The notes under the pieces were generated by a model. That model was not told where the DNA came from, did no database searches, and was given only the letters and a program-made list of their open reading frames with translations. This document shows, piece after piece, positions 8,604-18,662 of a stretch of 64,000 nucleotides of DNA. Both the position numbers and the translations under genes were made by a program. Origin of the DNA: Paraburkholderia monticola (GTDB lineage Bacteria; Pseudomonadota; Gammaproteobacteria; Burkholderiales; Burkholderiaceae); NCBI RefSeq assembly GCF_001580545.1, contig NZ_LRBG01000035.1, positions 186,001-250,000 on the forward strand, written 5' to 3'. How positions within the stretch are numbered: the stretch's first letter is position 1; each line of letters begins with the position of its first letter.

Positions 8604-9860
8604 ATGAGCGAAACCGTGTCCCCGCCGCCAAAGCGCTCCCGACGCGGGCTCATCATCTTCGCGGTTATCGTGCTCGTGCTGGTCGCGCTGGTCGTCGTTC
8701 ATCTGGTCACGCGTAAGAAGCCCGCGCGCGAGAACCCAGCCATCGTCGTCACCGTGGCGCAGGCGACGCTCGGGTCGATGCCGGTCACGTTGAGCGAGCT
8801 CGGCACCGTCACGCCGATTGCGACCGTGACCGTGCTGCCGCAACTGAGCGGCTATCTGACCGAGGTCGGCTATCACGAGGGCCAGGAGGTGCAGAAAGGC
8901 CAGTTCCTCGCGCAGATCGACCCGCGCCAGTATCAGATCAGCAAGCAGCAGGCGGAGGCCACGCTCGCGAAAGACCGCGCGTCGCTCGCGCAGGCACGCG
9001 CCGATCTCGAGCGCTATACGCAGTTGAACGAGCGCAAGTCGATCGCGCAGCAGACCTACGCGGATCAACAGTTCCTCGTGCAGCAGGACGAAGCGGCGGT
9101 GAAAGCCGATCTTGCCAACATCGCCCAATTCGACCTCGATCTCGCCTATTGCCGCATCACTGCGCCGATCGCGGGCAAGGTCGGCTTGCGGCTCGTCGAT
9201 CCAGGCAACTACGTGACCGCGTCGTCGTCGACGGGGATCGTCGTCATCACGACCGTGAAGCCGACCACGGTGCAGTTCACGGTGCCGCAGGATTCGCTGG
9301 CCTCGATCGTGCAGCGTCTCGCCACCGGCGCGAAGCTGCCGGTCACCGCGTATTCGAGCGATAACTCGCGCGAGATCGCGACCGGCACGCTGTACGCGGT
9401 CAGCAACCAGATGGCGACCGCGACCGGCACCGTCACCCTGCGCGCGACCTTCGCGAACGAGGACGAGGCGCTGTTCCCCAACGAGTTCGTCAACGTGAAG
9501 CTGCTCGTCGACACGATGCAGAACGCGGTGCTGGTGCCGACCGCGGCGGTCCAGTCCGGCGCGCCGGGCGACTTCGTTTATCTGGTCAATTCGAATAGCA
9601 CGGTGTCCGTGCACAAGGTCAAGCTCGGCCCGAGCGACGGCAAGAACACCGTCATCGAGTCGGGTCTCGCGGCCGGCAACCAGGTCGTGACGGACGGCAC
9701 GGATCGTCTGAACGACGGCGCGAAGATCCAGCCGGCACAACCGAAGCCCGCCGTCGCGGCGAGCGGCGTGGCCGCCAGCGGCGCGGCGGCGCCCTCCGCC
9801 GCGTCCGAGGCCGCGCCGGCATCGCCCGCGGCGGCATCGTCCGCAGCCGCTTCGTCCTAA
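8604..9860 (+). CDS. RND efflux periplasmic adaptor subunit (MdtA-like)
   Basis: 418 residues. An N-terminal membrane anchor (about residues 14-33) is followed by the lipoyl / helical-hairpin / beta-barrel layout of membrane fusion proteins: LSELGTVTPIATVTVLPQLSGYL, then the coiled-coil hairpin rich in Ala/Gln/Leu (QISKQQAEATLAKDRASLAQ), then the return strand ITAPIAGKVGLRLVDPGNYV. The C-terminal 35 residues are an Ala/Ser/Pro-rich tail. It joins the inner-membrane pumps encoded next to the outer-membrane channel. A GGAGAACAAC ribosome site precedes the ATG. It is the first gene of a four-gene efflux operon; the closest known system is MdtABC of E. coli. Confidence 0.92.
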   Translation: MSETVSPPPKRSRRGLIIFAVIVLVLVALVVVHLVTRKKPARENPAIVVTVAQATLGSMPVTLSELGTVTPIATVTVLPQLSGYLTEVGYHEGQEVQKGQFLAQIDPRQYQISKQQAEATLAKDRASLAQARADLERYTQLNERKSIAQQTYADQQFLVQQDEAAVKADLANIAQFDLDLAYCRITAPIAGKVGLRLVDPGNYVTASSSTGIVVITTVKPTTVQFTVPQDSLASIVQRLATGAKLPVTAYSSDNSREIATGTLYAVSNQMATATGTVTLRATFANEDEALFPNEFVNVKLLVDTMQNAVLVPTAAVQSGAPGDFVYLVNSNSTVSVHKVKLGPSDGKNTVIESGLAAGNQVVTDGTDRLNDGAKIQPAQPKPAVAASGVAASGAAAPSAASEAAPASPAAASSAAASS

Positions 9861-9875
9861 CGGACCGCCGCGCCG

Positions 9876-12800
9876 ATGAATATTTCCCGCCTGTTCATTC
9901 TTCGCCCGGTCGCGACGCTGCTGCTGATGATCGCGCTCGTGCTGGTCGGTCTGATCGCGATGCGCGTGTTGCCGGTGTCGTCGCTGCCGAACGTCGACTA
10001 TCCGACGATTCAGGTGCAGACGTTCTATCCCGGCGCGAGCCCGACCGTGATGGCGACCACCGTCACGGCGCCGCTCGAAGTGCAACTCGGCGAGATTCCG
10101 GGCCTGCAGCAGATGACTTCGTACAGTTCGGACGGCGCGTCGGTAATCACGCTGCAGTTCGACCTGTCGCTGAACCTCGATATCGCCGAGCAGAACGTGC
10201 AGCAGGCGATCAATGCGGCGAACAGCTATCTGCCTTCGGGCCTGCCGGCCCCGCCGACCTACGCGAAGGTCAATCCCGCCGACCAGCCGATTCTGACGCT
10301 CGCGGTCACCTCGAAGTCGATGTCGCTGACGCAGCTCGAAGACGTCGCGAACAACCGGCTCGGCACGAAGATCTCGGAAGTGGCGGGCGTCGGCGTCGTG
10401 ACGACGAGCGGCGGCAACGTGCCCGCGATCCGCGTCGAGGCCGACCCGCACAAGCTCGCCGCCTACGGCCTCAATATCGACGATCTGCGCACGCTGCTCA
10501 GCTATGTGAACGTGAGCCAGCCGAAGGGCAATTTCGACGGTCCCGATCTCGACTACACGATCAACGGCAACGATCAGATCACCGATCCGAAGGACTACCT
10601 GGACACGGTGATCGCCTACCAGAACGGCTCGCCGGTGTTCATGCGCGACGTCGCGCGCGTGAGCCAGGCCGCGCAGGACGTCGAGCGCGGCGCGTGGTAC
10701 AACGGTTCGCCCGCGATCGTGCTGAACGTGCAGCGCCAGCCGGGCGCGAACGTGATCCAGACGGTCAACCAGATCATGAAGGAGCTGCCGCAACTCGAAT
10801 CGACGCTGCCGGCCGGCATGAAAGTGACCGTCGTGTCGGACAGCACCGGCGTGATCCGCGCGTCGGTCGCGGACGCCGCGTTCGAGCTGATCCTCGCGAT
10901 CGTGCTGGTGGTCGCGGTGATCTTCGTGTTCCTGCGCAACGTGCCCGCCACGCTGATTCCGAGCATCTCGGTGCCGGTCTCGCTGATCGGCACGCTGGCG
11001 GTCATGTACCAGCTCAACTACTCGATCGACAACCTGTCGCTGATGGCGTTGATCATCGCGACCGGCTTCGTCGTCGACGACTCGATCGTGATGATCGAGA
11101 ACATCGTGCGCTATCTGGAAGAGGGCATGACGCCGCTCGAAGCGGCGCTCGAAGGCGCGGGGCAGATCGGCTTCACGATTCTGTCGCTGACCATTTCGCT
11201 GATCGCGGTGCTGATTCCGCTGCTGTTCATGGGCGGCGTGATCGGGCGGCTCTTCAGCGAGTTCGCGGTGACGCTCGCGGTGACGATCGTGATCTCGGCG
11301 GTCGTGTCGCTGACGGTGGTGCCGATGCTGTGCGCGCGGATGCTGCGCGCGCAGGCCGAGCGGCATCCGAGCCGCTTCGAGCGCATCAGCGAGAGCCTGT
11401 TCGACAAGACGCTCGCGGCCTACGAGCGCGGCCTCGCGTGGGTGCTCGATCATCAGACGCTGACGCTGATGGTTGCGGTCGCCACCGTCGTGCTGACCGG
11501 CCTCCTGTACGTGGTGATTCCGAAGGGCCTGTTTCCGGTGCAGGACGTCGGCGTGATCCAGGGCATCAGCGTCGCCGACAACTCGGTTTCATACGCGGCG
11601 ATGGTGAAGCGCCAGAGCGCACTCGCCGACGCGGTTCTGAAGGACCCGGACGTCGTCTCGCTGACGTCGTACGTCGGGATCGACGGCACCAACGCGACGC
11701 TGAACAATGGCCGCTTCCTGATCAACCTGCGCGACAAGGACAAGCGCTCGGACAACGCGCAGGAAATCGCGCGGCGGCTCGCGCAGGAAGTCGCGCACGT
11801 GCCCGGCGTGAAGCTCTTCATGCAGCCGGAGCAGGATCTGACGCTCGACACGACCGTGTCCCCGAACCAGTACAGCTTCGTGTTGCGCGGACCGAGCCAG
11901 GAGGCGTTCCAGAAGTACGTGCCGGAACTCGTCGCGCGCCTGAAGAAGGTGCCGTCGCTCTCGGACGTGCAGAGCGACCTCAACAGCGACGGCCTCAGCG
12001 TGAACGTCGAAGTGAACCGGCAACTGGCCGCGCGCTTCGGCATCACGCCCGCGACGATCGACAACGCGCTGTACGACGCGCTCGGCCAGCGCATCGTGTC
12101 GACGATCTTCGAGCAGTCGAACCAGTACCGCGTGATTCTGGTCGCGAAGCCGGAAACGATGCCGAGCGTGCAGTCGATCGGCGATCTCTATCTGCCGAGC
12201 CAGACCAGCAGCACGGGTCAGGTGCCGCTGTCCGGCATCGCGAAGATCGAGATCAAGAAGGCGCCGCTCGTGATCAGTCACCTCGCGCAGTTCCCGTCGG
12301 TGACGGTCTCGTTCAATCTCGCGAAGGGGGCGTCGCTGAGCACGGCGGTCAAGGAGATTCACGCGGCCGAACAGGCGATCAACCTGCCGCCGTCGATCAC
12401 TTCGTCGCTGCAAGGCGCAACGGCGGCGTTCGAGGATTCGCTCTCCAGCGAGGTGTACCTGCTGATCGCGGCACTGGTCGCCGTATATATCGTGCTCGGT
12501 GTGCTGTACGAGAGCTTCATCCATCCGGTCACGATCCTCTCGACGCTGCCGTCGGCTGGTATCGGCGCATTGCTCTCGCTGATGCTCGCGGGGATGGATC
12601 TCGACGTGATCGGCATCATCGGTATCGTGCTCTTGATCGGCATCGTCAAGAAGAACGCGATCATGATGGTCGACTTCGCGCTCGATGCCGAACGCAATCA
12701 CGGCAAGGCGCCGCGCGACGCGATTTTCGAGGCGTCGCTGCTGCGTTTCCGCCCGATCCTGATGACGACGCTCGCGGCGATGCTCGGCGCGCTGCCGATG

Positions 12801-13031
12801 CTGCTCGGCACCGGCACCGGTTCGGAACTGCGCCGGCCGCTGGGTCTCGCGATCATCGGCGGCCTGACGCTGAGCCAGGTGCTGACGCTATTCACGACGC
12901 CGGTGATCTATCTGTTCTTCGACCGGATGGCCATGCGCGTGAACCGCTGGCGCGCCGCGCGCGCTGAGCGCAACGGCGGCGGCGAGCCGGGCGGACGCCC
13001 GCCGGAAGGCGGCGCGGAGGGCACGCGGTGA
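9876..13031 (+). CDS. RND efflux pump subunit, MdtB-like
   Basis: 1051 residues, the normal size for a hydrophobic/amphiphilic efflux RND pump. It starts NISRLFILRPVATLLLMIALVLVG (TM1) and shows the proton-relay acidic pair in TM4 (ATGFVVDDSIVMIENIVRY) and the repeated TM10 region (IVLLIGIVKKNAIMMVDFALD). It uses proton motive force to export substrates across the envelope with the adaptor and channel encoded around it. It begins 15 bases after the adaptor gene and overlaps the next pump gene by four bases. Two different RND pumps in tandem are typical of MdtBC-type heterotrimeric pumps. Confidence 0.94.
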   Translation: MNISRLFILRPVATLLLMIALVLVGLIAMRVLPVSSLPNVDYPTIQVQTFYPGASPTVMATTVTAPLEVQLGEIPGLQQMTSYSSDGASVITLQFDLSLNLDIAEQNVQQAINAANSYLPSGLPAPPTYAKVNPADQPILTLAVTSKSMSLTQLEDVANNRLGTKISEVAGVGVVTTSGGNVPAIRVEADPHKLAAYGLNIDDLRTLLSYVNVSQPKGNFDGPDLDYTINGNDQITDPKDYLDTVIAYQNGSPVFMRDVARVSQAAQDVERGAWYNGSPAIVLNVQRQPGANVIQTVNQIMKELPQLESTLPAGMKVTVVSDSTGVIRASVADAAFELILAIVLVVAVIFVFLRNVPATLIPSISVPVSLIGTLAVMYQLNYSIDNLSLMALIIATGFVVDDSIVMIENIVRYLEEGMTPLEAALEGAGQIGFTILSLTISLIAVLIPLLFMGGVIGRLFSEFAVTLAVTIVISAVVSLTVVPMLCARMLRAQAERHPSRFERISESLFDKTLAAYERGLAWVLDHQTLTLMVAVATVVLTGLLYVVIPKGLFPVQDVGVIQGISVADNSVSYAAMVKRQSALADAVLKDPDVVSLTSYVGIDGTNATLNNGRFLINLRDKDKRSDNAQEIARRLAQEVAHVPGVKLFMQPEQDLTLDTTVSPNQYSFVLRGPSQEAFQKYVPELVARLKKVPSLSDVQSDLNSDGLSVNVEVNRQLAARFGITPATIDNALYDALGQRIVSTIFEQSNQYRVILVAKPETMPSVQSIGDLYLPSQTSSTGQVPLSGIAKIEIKKAPLVISHLAQFPSVTVSFNLAKGASLSTAVKEIHAAEQAINLPPSITSSLQGATAAFEDSLSSEVYLLIAALVAVYIVLGVLYESFIHPVTILSTLPSAGIGALLSLMLAGMDLDVIGIIGIVLLIGIVKKNAIMMVDFALDAERNHGKAPRDAIFEASLLRFRPILMTTLAAMLGALPMLLGTGTGSELRRPLGLAIIGGLTLSQVLTLFTTPVIYLFFDRMAMRVNRWRAARAERNGGGEPGGRPPEGGAEGTR

Positions 13032-16000
13032 ACATCCCGGCGCTCTTCATCCGGCGACCGGTCGCGACGACGCTGCTCGCGATCGCGATCCTGATCTCCG
13101 GCACGCTTGCGTATTTCCGCATGCCGGTCGCGCCGCTGCCGAACATCGCGTTTCCGGTGATCGTCGTGCAGGCGAACATGGCCGGCGCGAGCCCCAACAT
13201 CATGGCCTCGACGGTGGCCGAGCCGCTCGAGCGACGGCTCGCGACGATCGCCGACGTCGAGGAGCTGACCTCGATCAGCTACGTCGGCTCGTCGATGATC
13301 ATCGTCGAGTTCGGCCTGAAGCGCGACATCAACGGCGCCGCACGCGACGTCGAGGCGGCGATCCAGGCCGCGCGCGCCGATCTGCCCACCACGTTGCGCA
13401 GCAATCCGAGCTACCGCCAGTACAACCCGGCCGACGCGCCGATCATGGTGCTGTCGCTGACGTCGGACACGCTGACCAAGGCGCAGCTCTACGACTCCGC
13501 CGATTCGGTGATCCAGCAGCAGTTGTCGCAGGTGCAGGGCGTCGGCCAGATCACGCTCGGCGGCGGCGCGCTGCCTAGCGTGCGCGTCGAGTTGCAGCCG
13601 GGCAAGCTCAATAGCTACGGCATCGGCATGGAAGACGTGCGTGCGGCGATCAGCGCGGCCAATGCCGACAGCGCGAAGGGTCATCTCGACGTGGGTGATC
13701 AGCGCTACGTGGTCACCTCGAACGATCAGATCACGCACGCGGCGCCGTATCGCGATCTGGTGGTCGCGTATCGCGACGGCGCGCCGGTGCAGTTGCGCGA
13801 CGTCGCCCAGGTGCGCGACTCGAATGAAAACATCCGCAATGCGGGGCTCTTCAACGGCAAGTCGGCGATTCTCGTGATCGTTTATCCGATGCCGGGCAGC
13901 AATGTCGTGAGTACCGTGCAGCAGATACGCAACGTGCTGCCGTCGATCGAAGCGACCTTGCCGAAAAGCGTGCACGTGGATGTCGCGATCGATCGCTCGG
14001 AGTCGGTCACGTCGTCGGTCAGCGATACCGAGCGCACGCTGTTCATCGCGGTGCTGCTGGTGGTCGGCGTCGTGTTCATCTTCCTGCAGTCGCCGCGCGC
14101 GACGCTCGTGCCGGCGGTCGCGTTGCCGCTGTCGATCGTCGGTACCTTCGGGCCGATGTATCTGCTCGGCTATAGCATCGACAATCTCTCGCTGATGGCG
14201 CTGACCATCGGCACCGGCTTCGTCGTCGACGACGCGGTGGTCGTGCTCGAAAACGTCGTGCGCTACATCGAGCAGGGCTTGAGTCCGAAAGAGGCCGCGG
14301 TGAAGGGCGCGGGCGAGGTCGGCTTCACGGTCATCTCGATGAGCCTGTCGCTGATCGCGGTGTTTCTGCCGATCCTGCTGTTCCCGGGCATCGTCGGGCT
14401 GCTGTTCCATGAGTTCGCGATGACGCTGTCGATCGCGATCCTGATCTCGCTGGTGATCTCGCTGACGGTCACGCCCGCGATGTGCGCCTACGTGCTGAGC
14501 CGCGACAACGCCGGTCATTCGAAATCGCGCTGGGCGCATTGGATCGAGCGGCAGTTCGATCGTTTCAGGGATGTCTACGCGCGCACGCTGACGGCCGTGC
14601 TCGATCATTCTCTGCTGGTGATTCTGCTGCTGGTCGCGCTGATGGTCGGCAACGTGTTCCTGTTCAAACTCGTGCCGGCCACCCTCTTTCCCGAGCAGGA
14701 CACCGGCATCCTGATCGGCCAGATCATCGCGGACCAGAGCATTTCGTTCACGGCGATGCAGAAGAAGCTCGCGCAGTTGCAGTCGATCGTGCAGAAGGAT
14801 CCCGCGGTGCAGTCGGTCGCGGGCTTCACCGGCGGGCGGGCGCTCAATACCGCGAACGTGTTCATCGAACTGAAGCCGCTCGCGCAGCGGCATGCCACGG
14901 CGACCCAGGTCGTGAACCGGCTGCGGCCGAAGCTCGATGAAGTGTCGGGCGCGCGGCTGTTCCTGCAGGCGCAGCAGGACTTGCGCATCGGCGGGCGGCA
15001 GTCGGCGGCCGAGTACCAGTACACGCTGACGAGCGACGATTCCGCCGCACTGTTCAAATGGACGCCGAAGCTCGTCGCGGCGCTGGCGAAGGAGCACGGT
15101 CGGCTGCTCGACGTGAACTCCGACTTGCAGCAGAACGGCCTGCAAACCTATCTGACGATCAATCGCGCGACCGCCGCGCGCTACGGCTTCCAGCCGAACC
15201 AGATCGACAACGTGCTGTACGACGCGTTCGGCCAGCGCACCGTCTCGACGATCTACAACCCGCTGAACCAGTACTTCGTCGTGATGGAGGTCGCGCCCGA
15301 GTATTGGCAGTACCCGCAGACGCTGAGCCAGATCTATCTGAGCACGGCCGCGGGCAATCCGACCGGCACGGCCGCGACGCAGATGCCGCACGGCACGGTG
15401 TCGGCAACGACCACGGCGAGCGCGAACTCCGCCGGCACGTCGGCGAACACGAACTCGCGCAATGCCGACGCGCAGTCGAACGCGACCAACAACAGCATCG
15501 CCAACAGCAAGGGCGGCAGCTCGACCGGCAGCGCGGACAGCACGGCCGCCGAAACGATGGTGCCGCTCTCGGTGTTGACGTCGTACGCGAACAGCCATAC
15601 GGCGACGCAGGTGAACCATCAGAGCGGCCTCGTCGCGGCCACGATCTCGTTCAACCTGCCGCCCGGCGGCTCGCTCTCCCAGGCGGGCGTGGCGATCAAC
15701 GACGCGAGCCGCGAGATCGGCATGCCGGCGAGCATCCACGGTTCGTTCGCGGGCGCGGCGGCGGCCTATTCGCAGTCGCTGGTGCTGGTGCCGCTGCTGG
15801 TCCTCGCGGCGCTCGCCGTCGTCTACATCGTGCTCGGCGTGCTGTACGAAAGCTCGATCCACCCGCTGACGATCCTGTCGACGCTGCCGTCCGCCGGCAT
15901 CGGCGCGACGCTCGCGCTGTTGATCTTCGGCACGCCGTTCTCGTTGATCGCGATGATCGGCATCATCCTGCTGATCGGTATCGTCAAGAAGAACGGCATC

Positions 16001-16348
16001 ATGATGGTCGACGTCGCGATCCAGTTGCAGCGCCAGGAACAGATGCCCGCGCGCGATGCGATCCACGCGGCCGCGCTGATCCGTCTGCGGCCGATCATGA
16101 TGACGACGTTCGCGGCCGTGCTCGGCGCGGTGCCGCTCGCGCTCGGTGTCGGCCAGGGCGGCTCGCTGCGCCAGCCGCTGGGCATCACGGTGATGGGCGG
16201 GCTGCTCCTGAGCCAGATGTTTACGCTCTATACGACGCCGGTGATTTATCTGTACCTGGACCGCCTGCGCGCACGGCTGGTCAGATGGTCCGCGGGTTTG
16301 CGCTGGAACCGCGACGCGACGCCGGGACAACCGGATACGAAGGCATGA
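13028..16348 (+). CDS. RND efflux pump subunit, MdtC-like, with a low-complexity insertion
   Basis: 1106 residues. It overlaps the previous gene by four bases (GTGA, so the start is GTG at 13028) and the next by four (ATGA at 16345). The TM4 acidic pair (GTGFVVDDAVVVLENVVRY) and TM10 region (ILLIGIVKKNGIMMVDVAIQ) are intact, so it should pump. It is about 65-70 residues longer than usual because of an Asn/Ser/Thr/Ala/Gly-rich insertion at about residues 772-842 (nt 15341-15553), in the second periplasmic loop. Partner of the MdtB-like subunit. Confidence 0.93.
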   Translation: MNIPALFIRRPVATTLLAIAILISGTLAYFRMPVAPLPNIAFPVIVVQANMAGASPNIMASTVAEPLERRLATIADVEELTSISYVGSSMIIVEFGLKRDINGAARDVEAAIQAARADLPTTLRSNPSYRQYNPADAPIMVLSLTSDTLTKAQLYDSADSVIQQQLSQVQGVGQITLGGGALPSVRVELQPGKLNSYGIGMEDVRAAISAANADSAKGHLDVGDQRYVVTSNDQITHAAPYRDLVVAYRDGAPVQLRDVAQVRDSNENIRNAGLFNGKSAILVIVYPMPGSNVVSTVQQIRNVLPSIEATLPKSVHVDVAIDRSESVTSSVSDTERTLFIAVLLVVGVVFIFLQSPRATLVPAVALPLSIVGTFGPMYLLGYSIDNLSLMALTIGTGFVVDDAVVVLENVVRYIEQGLSPKEAAVKGAGEVGFTVISMSLSLIAVFLPILLFPGIVGLLFHEFAMTLSIAILISLVISLTVTPAMCAYVLSRDNAGHSKSRWAHWIERQFDRFRDVYARTLTAVLDHSLLVILLLVALMVGNVFLFKLVPATLFPEQDTGILIGQIIADQSISFTAMQKKLAQLQSIVQKDPAVQSVAGFTGGRALNTANVFIELKPLAQRHATATQVVNRLRPKLDEVSGARLFLQAQQDLRIGGRQSAAEYQYTLTSDDSAALFKWTPKLVAALAKEHGRLLDVNSDLQQNGLQTYLTINRATAARYGFQPNQIDNVLYDAFGQRTVSTIYNPLNQYFVVMEVAPEYWQYPQTLSQIYLSTAAGNPTGTAATQMPHGTVSATTTASANSAGTSANTNSRNADAQSNATNNSIANSKGGSSTGSADSTAAETMVPLSVLTSYANSHTATQVNHQSGLVAATISFNLPPGGSLSQAGVAINDASREIGMPASIHGSFAGAAAAYSQSLVLVPLLVLAALAVVYIVLGVLYESSIHPLTILSTLPSAGIGATLALLIFGTPFSLIAMIGIILLIGIVKKNGIMMVDVAIQLQRQEQMPARDAIHAAALIRLRPIMMTTFAAVLGAVPLALGVGQGGSLRQPLGITVMGGLLLSQMFTLYTTPVIYLYLDRLRARLVRWSAGLRWNRDATPGQPDTKA

Positions 16349-17982
16349 CGATGAAGATTTCTATTGAACGCTCGAGAGGGCCGCGCACCCGGTTGACGAG
16401 TGCCGCGACGCTCGCCGTCGCGCTGCTGGCGTTGTTCAACGCCGGCTGCATGGTCGGCCCGGATTATCACCGGCCGCAGGTCAGCGTGCCCGCCACTTAC
16501 TCGGAGCTGCCGGGCTGGACCCAGGCCGAACCGAACGCGACCGGCCCGAAAGGCACGTGGTGGAGCGCATTCAACGATCCGCTGATCGACGAACTCGAAC
16601 CGCTCGTCGCGGTGTCGAACCAGACCGTGCGCGCCGATTACGCGAACTACCAGCAAGCGCTCGCCGAAGTGCGCGCCGCCCACGCGAACCTGTTTCCGAC
16701 GATCGGCGCGACCGGATCGGTGACGCGCGAGCGCGCGAGCAGCGGTTCGGTCAGTTCGTCGGGAAGCTTCATCAACGGCACGACGGCGCGCATCGTCAAT
16801 GCGGGCACGCTGGAAGGCAGCGTGAGCTGGGCGCCGGATCTGTGGGGCCAGGTGCGCCGCACGGTCGAGGAAAACGCCGCGACCGCGCAATCGAGCGAAG
16901 CGACGCTCGCGAATGCGACGCTCTCCGAGCAGGTCGCGCTCGCGACGGCGATCATCGAGCTGCGCACCACCGACGCGAACATCGACCTGTTGCAGCAAAC
17001 GGTCGTCGCGTATCAGCACGCTCTCGACGTCGTCACCGAGCAGGACCGGGCGGGCACGATCCCGCCAAGCGATCTGATCACCGCGCGCAGCCAGTTGAAT
17101 ACCGCGAAGTCCGATCTGATCGCACTCGGGGTCTCGCGCGCCCAGTTCGCCCATTCGATTGCGGTGCTGGTCGGCAAAAACCCGGAGGAGCTGTCGATCA
17201 CGCATAGCACCGCGATGCCGGCGCTGCCGTCGGTGCCGGTCGGGGTGCCGTCGACGCTGCTCGAACGCCGCCCCGACATCGCTGCAGCCGAACGCAGGAT
17301 GGCCGCGCAGAATGCGGCGATCGGCGTCGAGGTGGCCGCGTACTACCCGGATATCTCGCTGTCGGCGGCGGCCGGCTTCACGCAGTCGCCGTTGTCCGGT
17401 CTGCTGAAGGCCGCGAACTACGTGTGGTCGCTCGGCGGCAGCGCGACCGAGACGCTGTTCGACGGCGGCCTGCGCAGCGCCGACGTCGATGCGGCGAAAG
17501 CAGCCTACGACTCGGCGGTCGCCAACTATCGCGGCACGGTGCTGGGTGCATTCCAGAACGTCGAGGACGACCTGTCCGGTCTACGCATTCTGGCCGACCA
17601 GGCGGTCGTGCTCGAAACGGCGGTGGTCGACGCGAACCGCGGCGCGGAGATCGCGCTCAACGAATACGAGGCGGGCACCGTCGATTACACGACGGTCGCG
17701 ACGGCGCAAGCGACTCAGTTGACCACGCTGCAGACCGCGCTGAACGTGCAGGAATCGCGACTGTTGCACGCGGCGTCGCTGTTCGGCGATCTGGGCGGCG
17801 GGTGGTCCACCGATGAGCTGCACGATCCGCGGCATCCGGCGACGGCCGCGTCCTCGGCTGCGCCTTCAGCGGCGTCCGCGCCTGCTTCGGCTTCCTCGCC
17901 TTCGGCGGCGTCCGCCCCGGCGGCTACGTCAGCGGCTATCATGCCGGGCGCGCGGCAAGCGCGGCACGATCAAAACGACTAA
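16345..17982 (+). CDS. NodT-type outer-membrane efflux channel lipoprotein
   Basis: 545 residues from the ATG at 16345, which overlaps the pump stop (ATGA); a second ATG lies at 16351. The signal peptide ends in the lipobox FNAGC, followed by MVGPDYHRP, the hallmark of NodT/OprM-type channels. Two repeats of the outer-membrane efflux protein domain follow, including LLERRPDIAAAERRMAAQNAAIGV and the second-repeat hairpin ending in NVQESRLLHAASLFGDLGGGW. After this an Ala/Pro/Ser-rich tail of about 50 residues is added. It forms the outer-membrane tunnel of the tripartite pump. Confidence 0.93.
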   Translation: MTMKISIERSRGPRTRLTSAATLAVALLALFNAGCMVGPDYHRPQVSVPATYSELPGWTQAEPNATGPKGTWWSAFNDPLIDELEPLVAVSNQTVRADYANYQQALAEVRAAHANLFPTIGATGSVTRERASSGSVSSSGSFINGTTARIVNAGTLEGSVSWAPDLWGQVRRTVEENAATAQSSEATLANATLSEQVALATAIIELRTTDANIDLLQQTVVAYQHALDVVTEQDRAGTIPPSDLITARSQLNTAKSDLIALGVSRAQFAHSIAVLVGKNPEELSITHSTAMPALPSVPVGVPSTLLERRPDIAAAERRMAAQNAAIGVEVAAYYPDISLSAAAGFTQSPLSGLLKAANYVWSLGGSATETLFDGGLRSADVDAAKAAYDSAVANYRGTVLGAFQNVEDDLSGLRILADQAVVLETAVVDANRGAEIALNEYEAGTVDYTTVATAQATQLTTLQTALNVQESRLLHAASLFGDLGGGWSTDELHDPRHPATAASSAAPSAASAPASASSPSAASAPAATSAAIMPGARQARHDQND

Positions 17983-17991
17983 GGAACAGCA

Positions 17992-18618
17992 TTGGCCAAA
18001 GGCACCCAAGGGCAAGACGTCAACGACCCGGTCTCGCCACCCGTACACGACGCGCCTCACCACACGCCGCCCTCGCGCGAAGTGACCTCGCTCGGGCTGT
18101 TCCTGATCTTCGCGCGCATCGGCCTGACGAGTTTCGGCGGCGGCCTGAGCGGCTGGTTCATGCGCGTGTTCGTGCACGAGCGGCACTTGATCAGCGAAGA
18201 CGAATTTCTCAACGGACTGGCGTTGTCGCAGGCGCTGCCCGGCGTCAACGTGAAGAATCTGGCGATCTGGATCGGCTACCGGCTGCTCGGCTGGCGCGGC
18301 GCCGTGGTGGGATTCTGCGGCATCGTTTTTCCGCCGGCCGTCGTGATCGTTCTGCTCGGCGTGTTCTTCTCGGCGATCGCCTCGTTTCCGCTCACGCATG
18401 TCGCGCTTGCCGGCGCCGCGGCCGGTGCGATCGGGCTGTCGTTGTCGATGGCGATCACCGCCGCGCGCCGCTTGCCGCGCCGCGTGTTTCCGTATCTGGT
18501 GCTGGTCGCGACATTCGCGGCTGCCGCGGTATTTCGCGTGTCGATGGTGTGGACCGTGCTGATCGCGGGCGCGTTGAGCGTTGGCTATGAGTACGTGCGC
18601 GAGGTGCGCCGGACCTGA
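17992..18618 (+). CDS. Chromate transporter family, N-terminal half protein
   Basis: 208 residues from a TTG start at 17992, nine bases after the channel gene, with AAGGAACAGCA as ribosome site. Conserved ChrA-type sequence begins with FLIFARIGLTSFGGGLSGWF and continues with EDEFLNGLALSQALPGVN, followed by four to five membrane segments. It belongs to the short-chain ChrA type, where two small proteins from adjacent genes act together. Chromate and sulfate are the known family substrates. The first 25 residues are polar and His/Pro-rich. It may be co-transcribed with the efflux operon. Confidence 0.87.
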   Translation: MAKGTQGQDVNDPVSPPVHDAPHHTPPSREVTSLGLFLIFARIGLTSFGGGLSGWFMRVFVHERHLISEDEFLNGLALSQALPGVNVKNLAIWIGYRLLGWRGAVVGFCGIVFPPAVVIVLLGVFFSAIASFPLTHVALAGAAAGAIGLSLSMAITAARRLPRRVFPYLVLVATFAAAAVFRVSMVWTVLIAGALSVGYEYVREVRRT

Positions 18619-18662
18619 TCGCCTGGATCGCCGTTAGTCAAACTCAAGAAAAAGCTTCTGCC

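Noticed and set aside
8547..11453. 968-residue open frame on the minus strand over the RND adaptor and pump genes
   Set aside because: Arg/His/Asp-rich translation with no domain, and it mirrors the codon bias of the real plus-strand genes. A shadow frame of GC-rich coding DNA.
12908..16330. 1140-residue minus-strand frame opposite the second RND pump
   Set aside because: Same low-complexity Arg/His/Asp composition; the plus strand has a full pump with catalytic residues.
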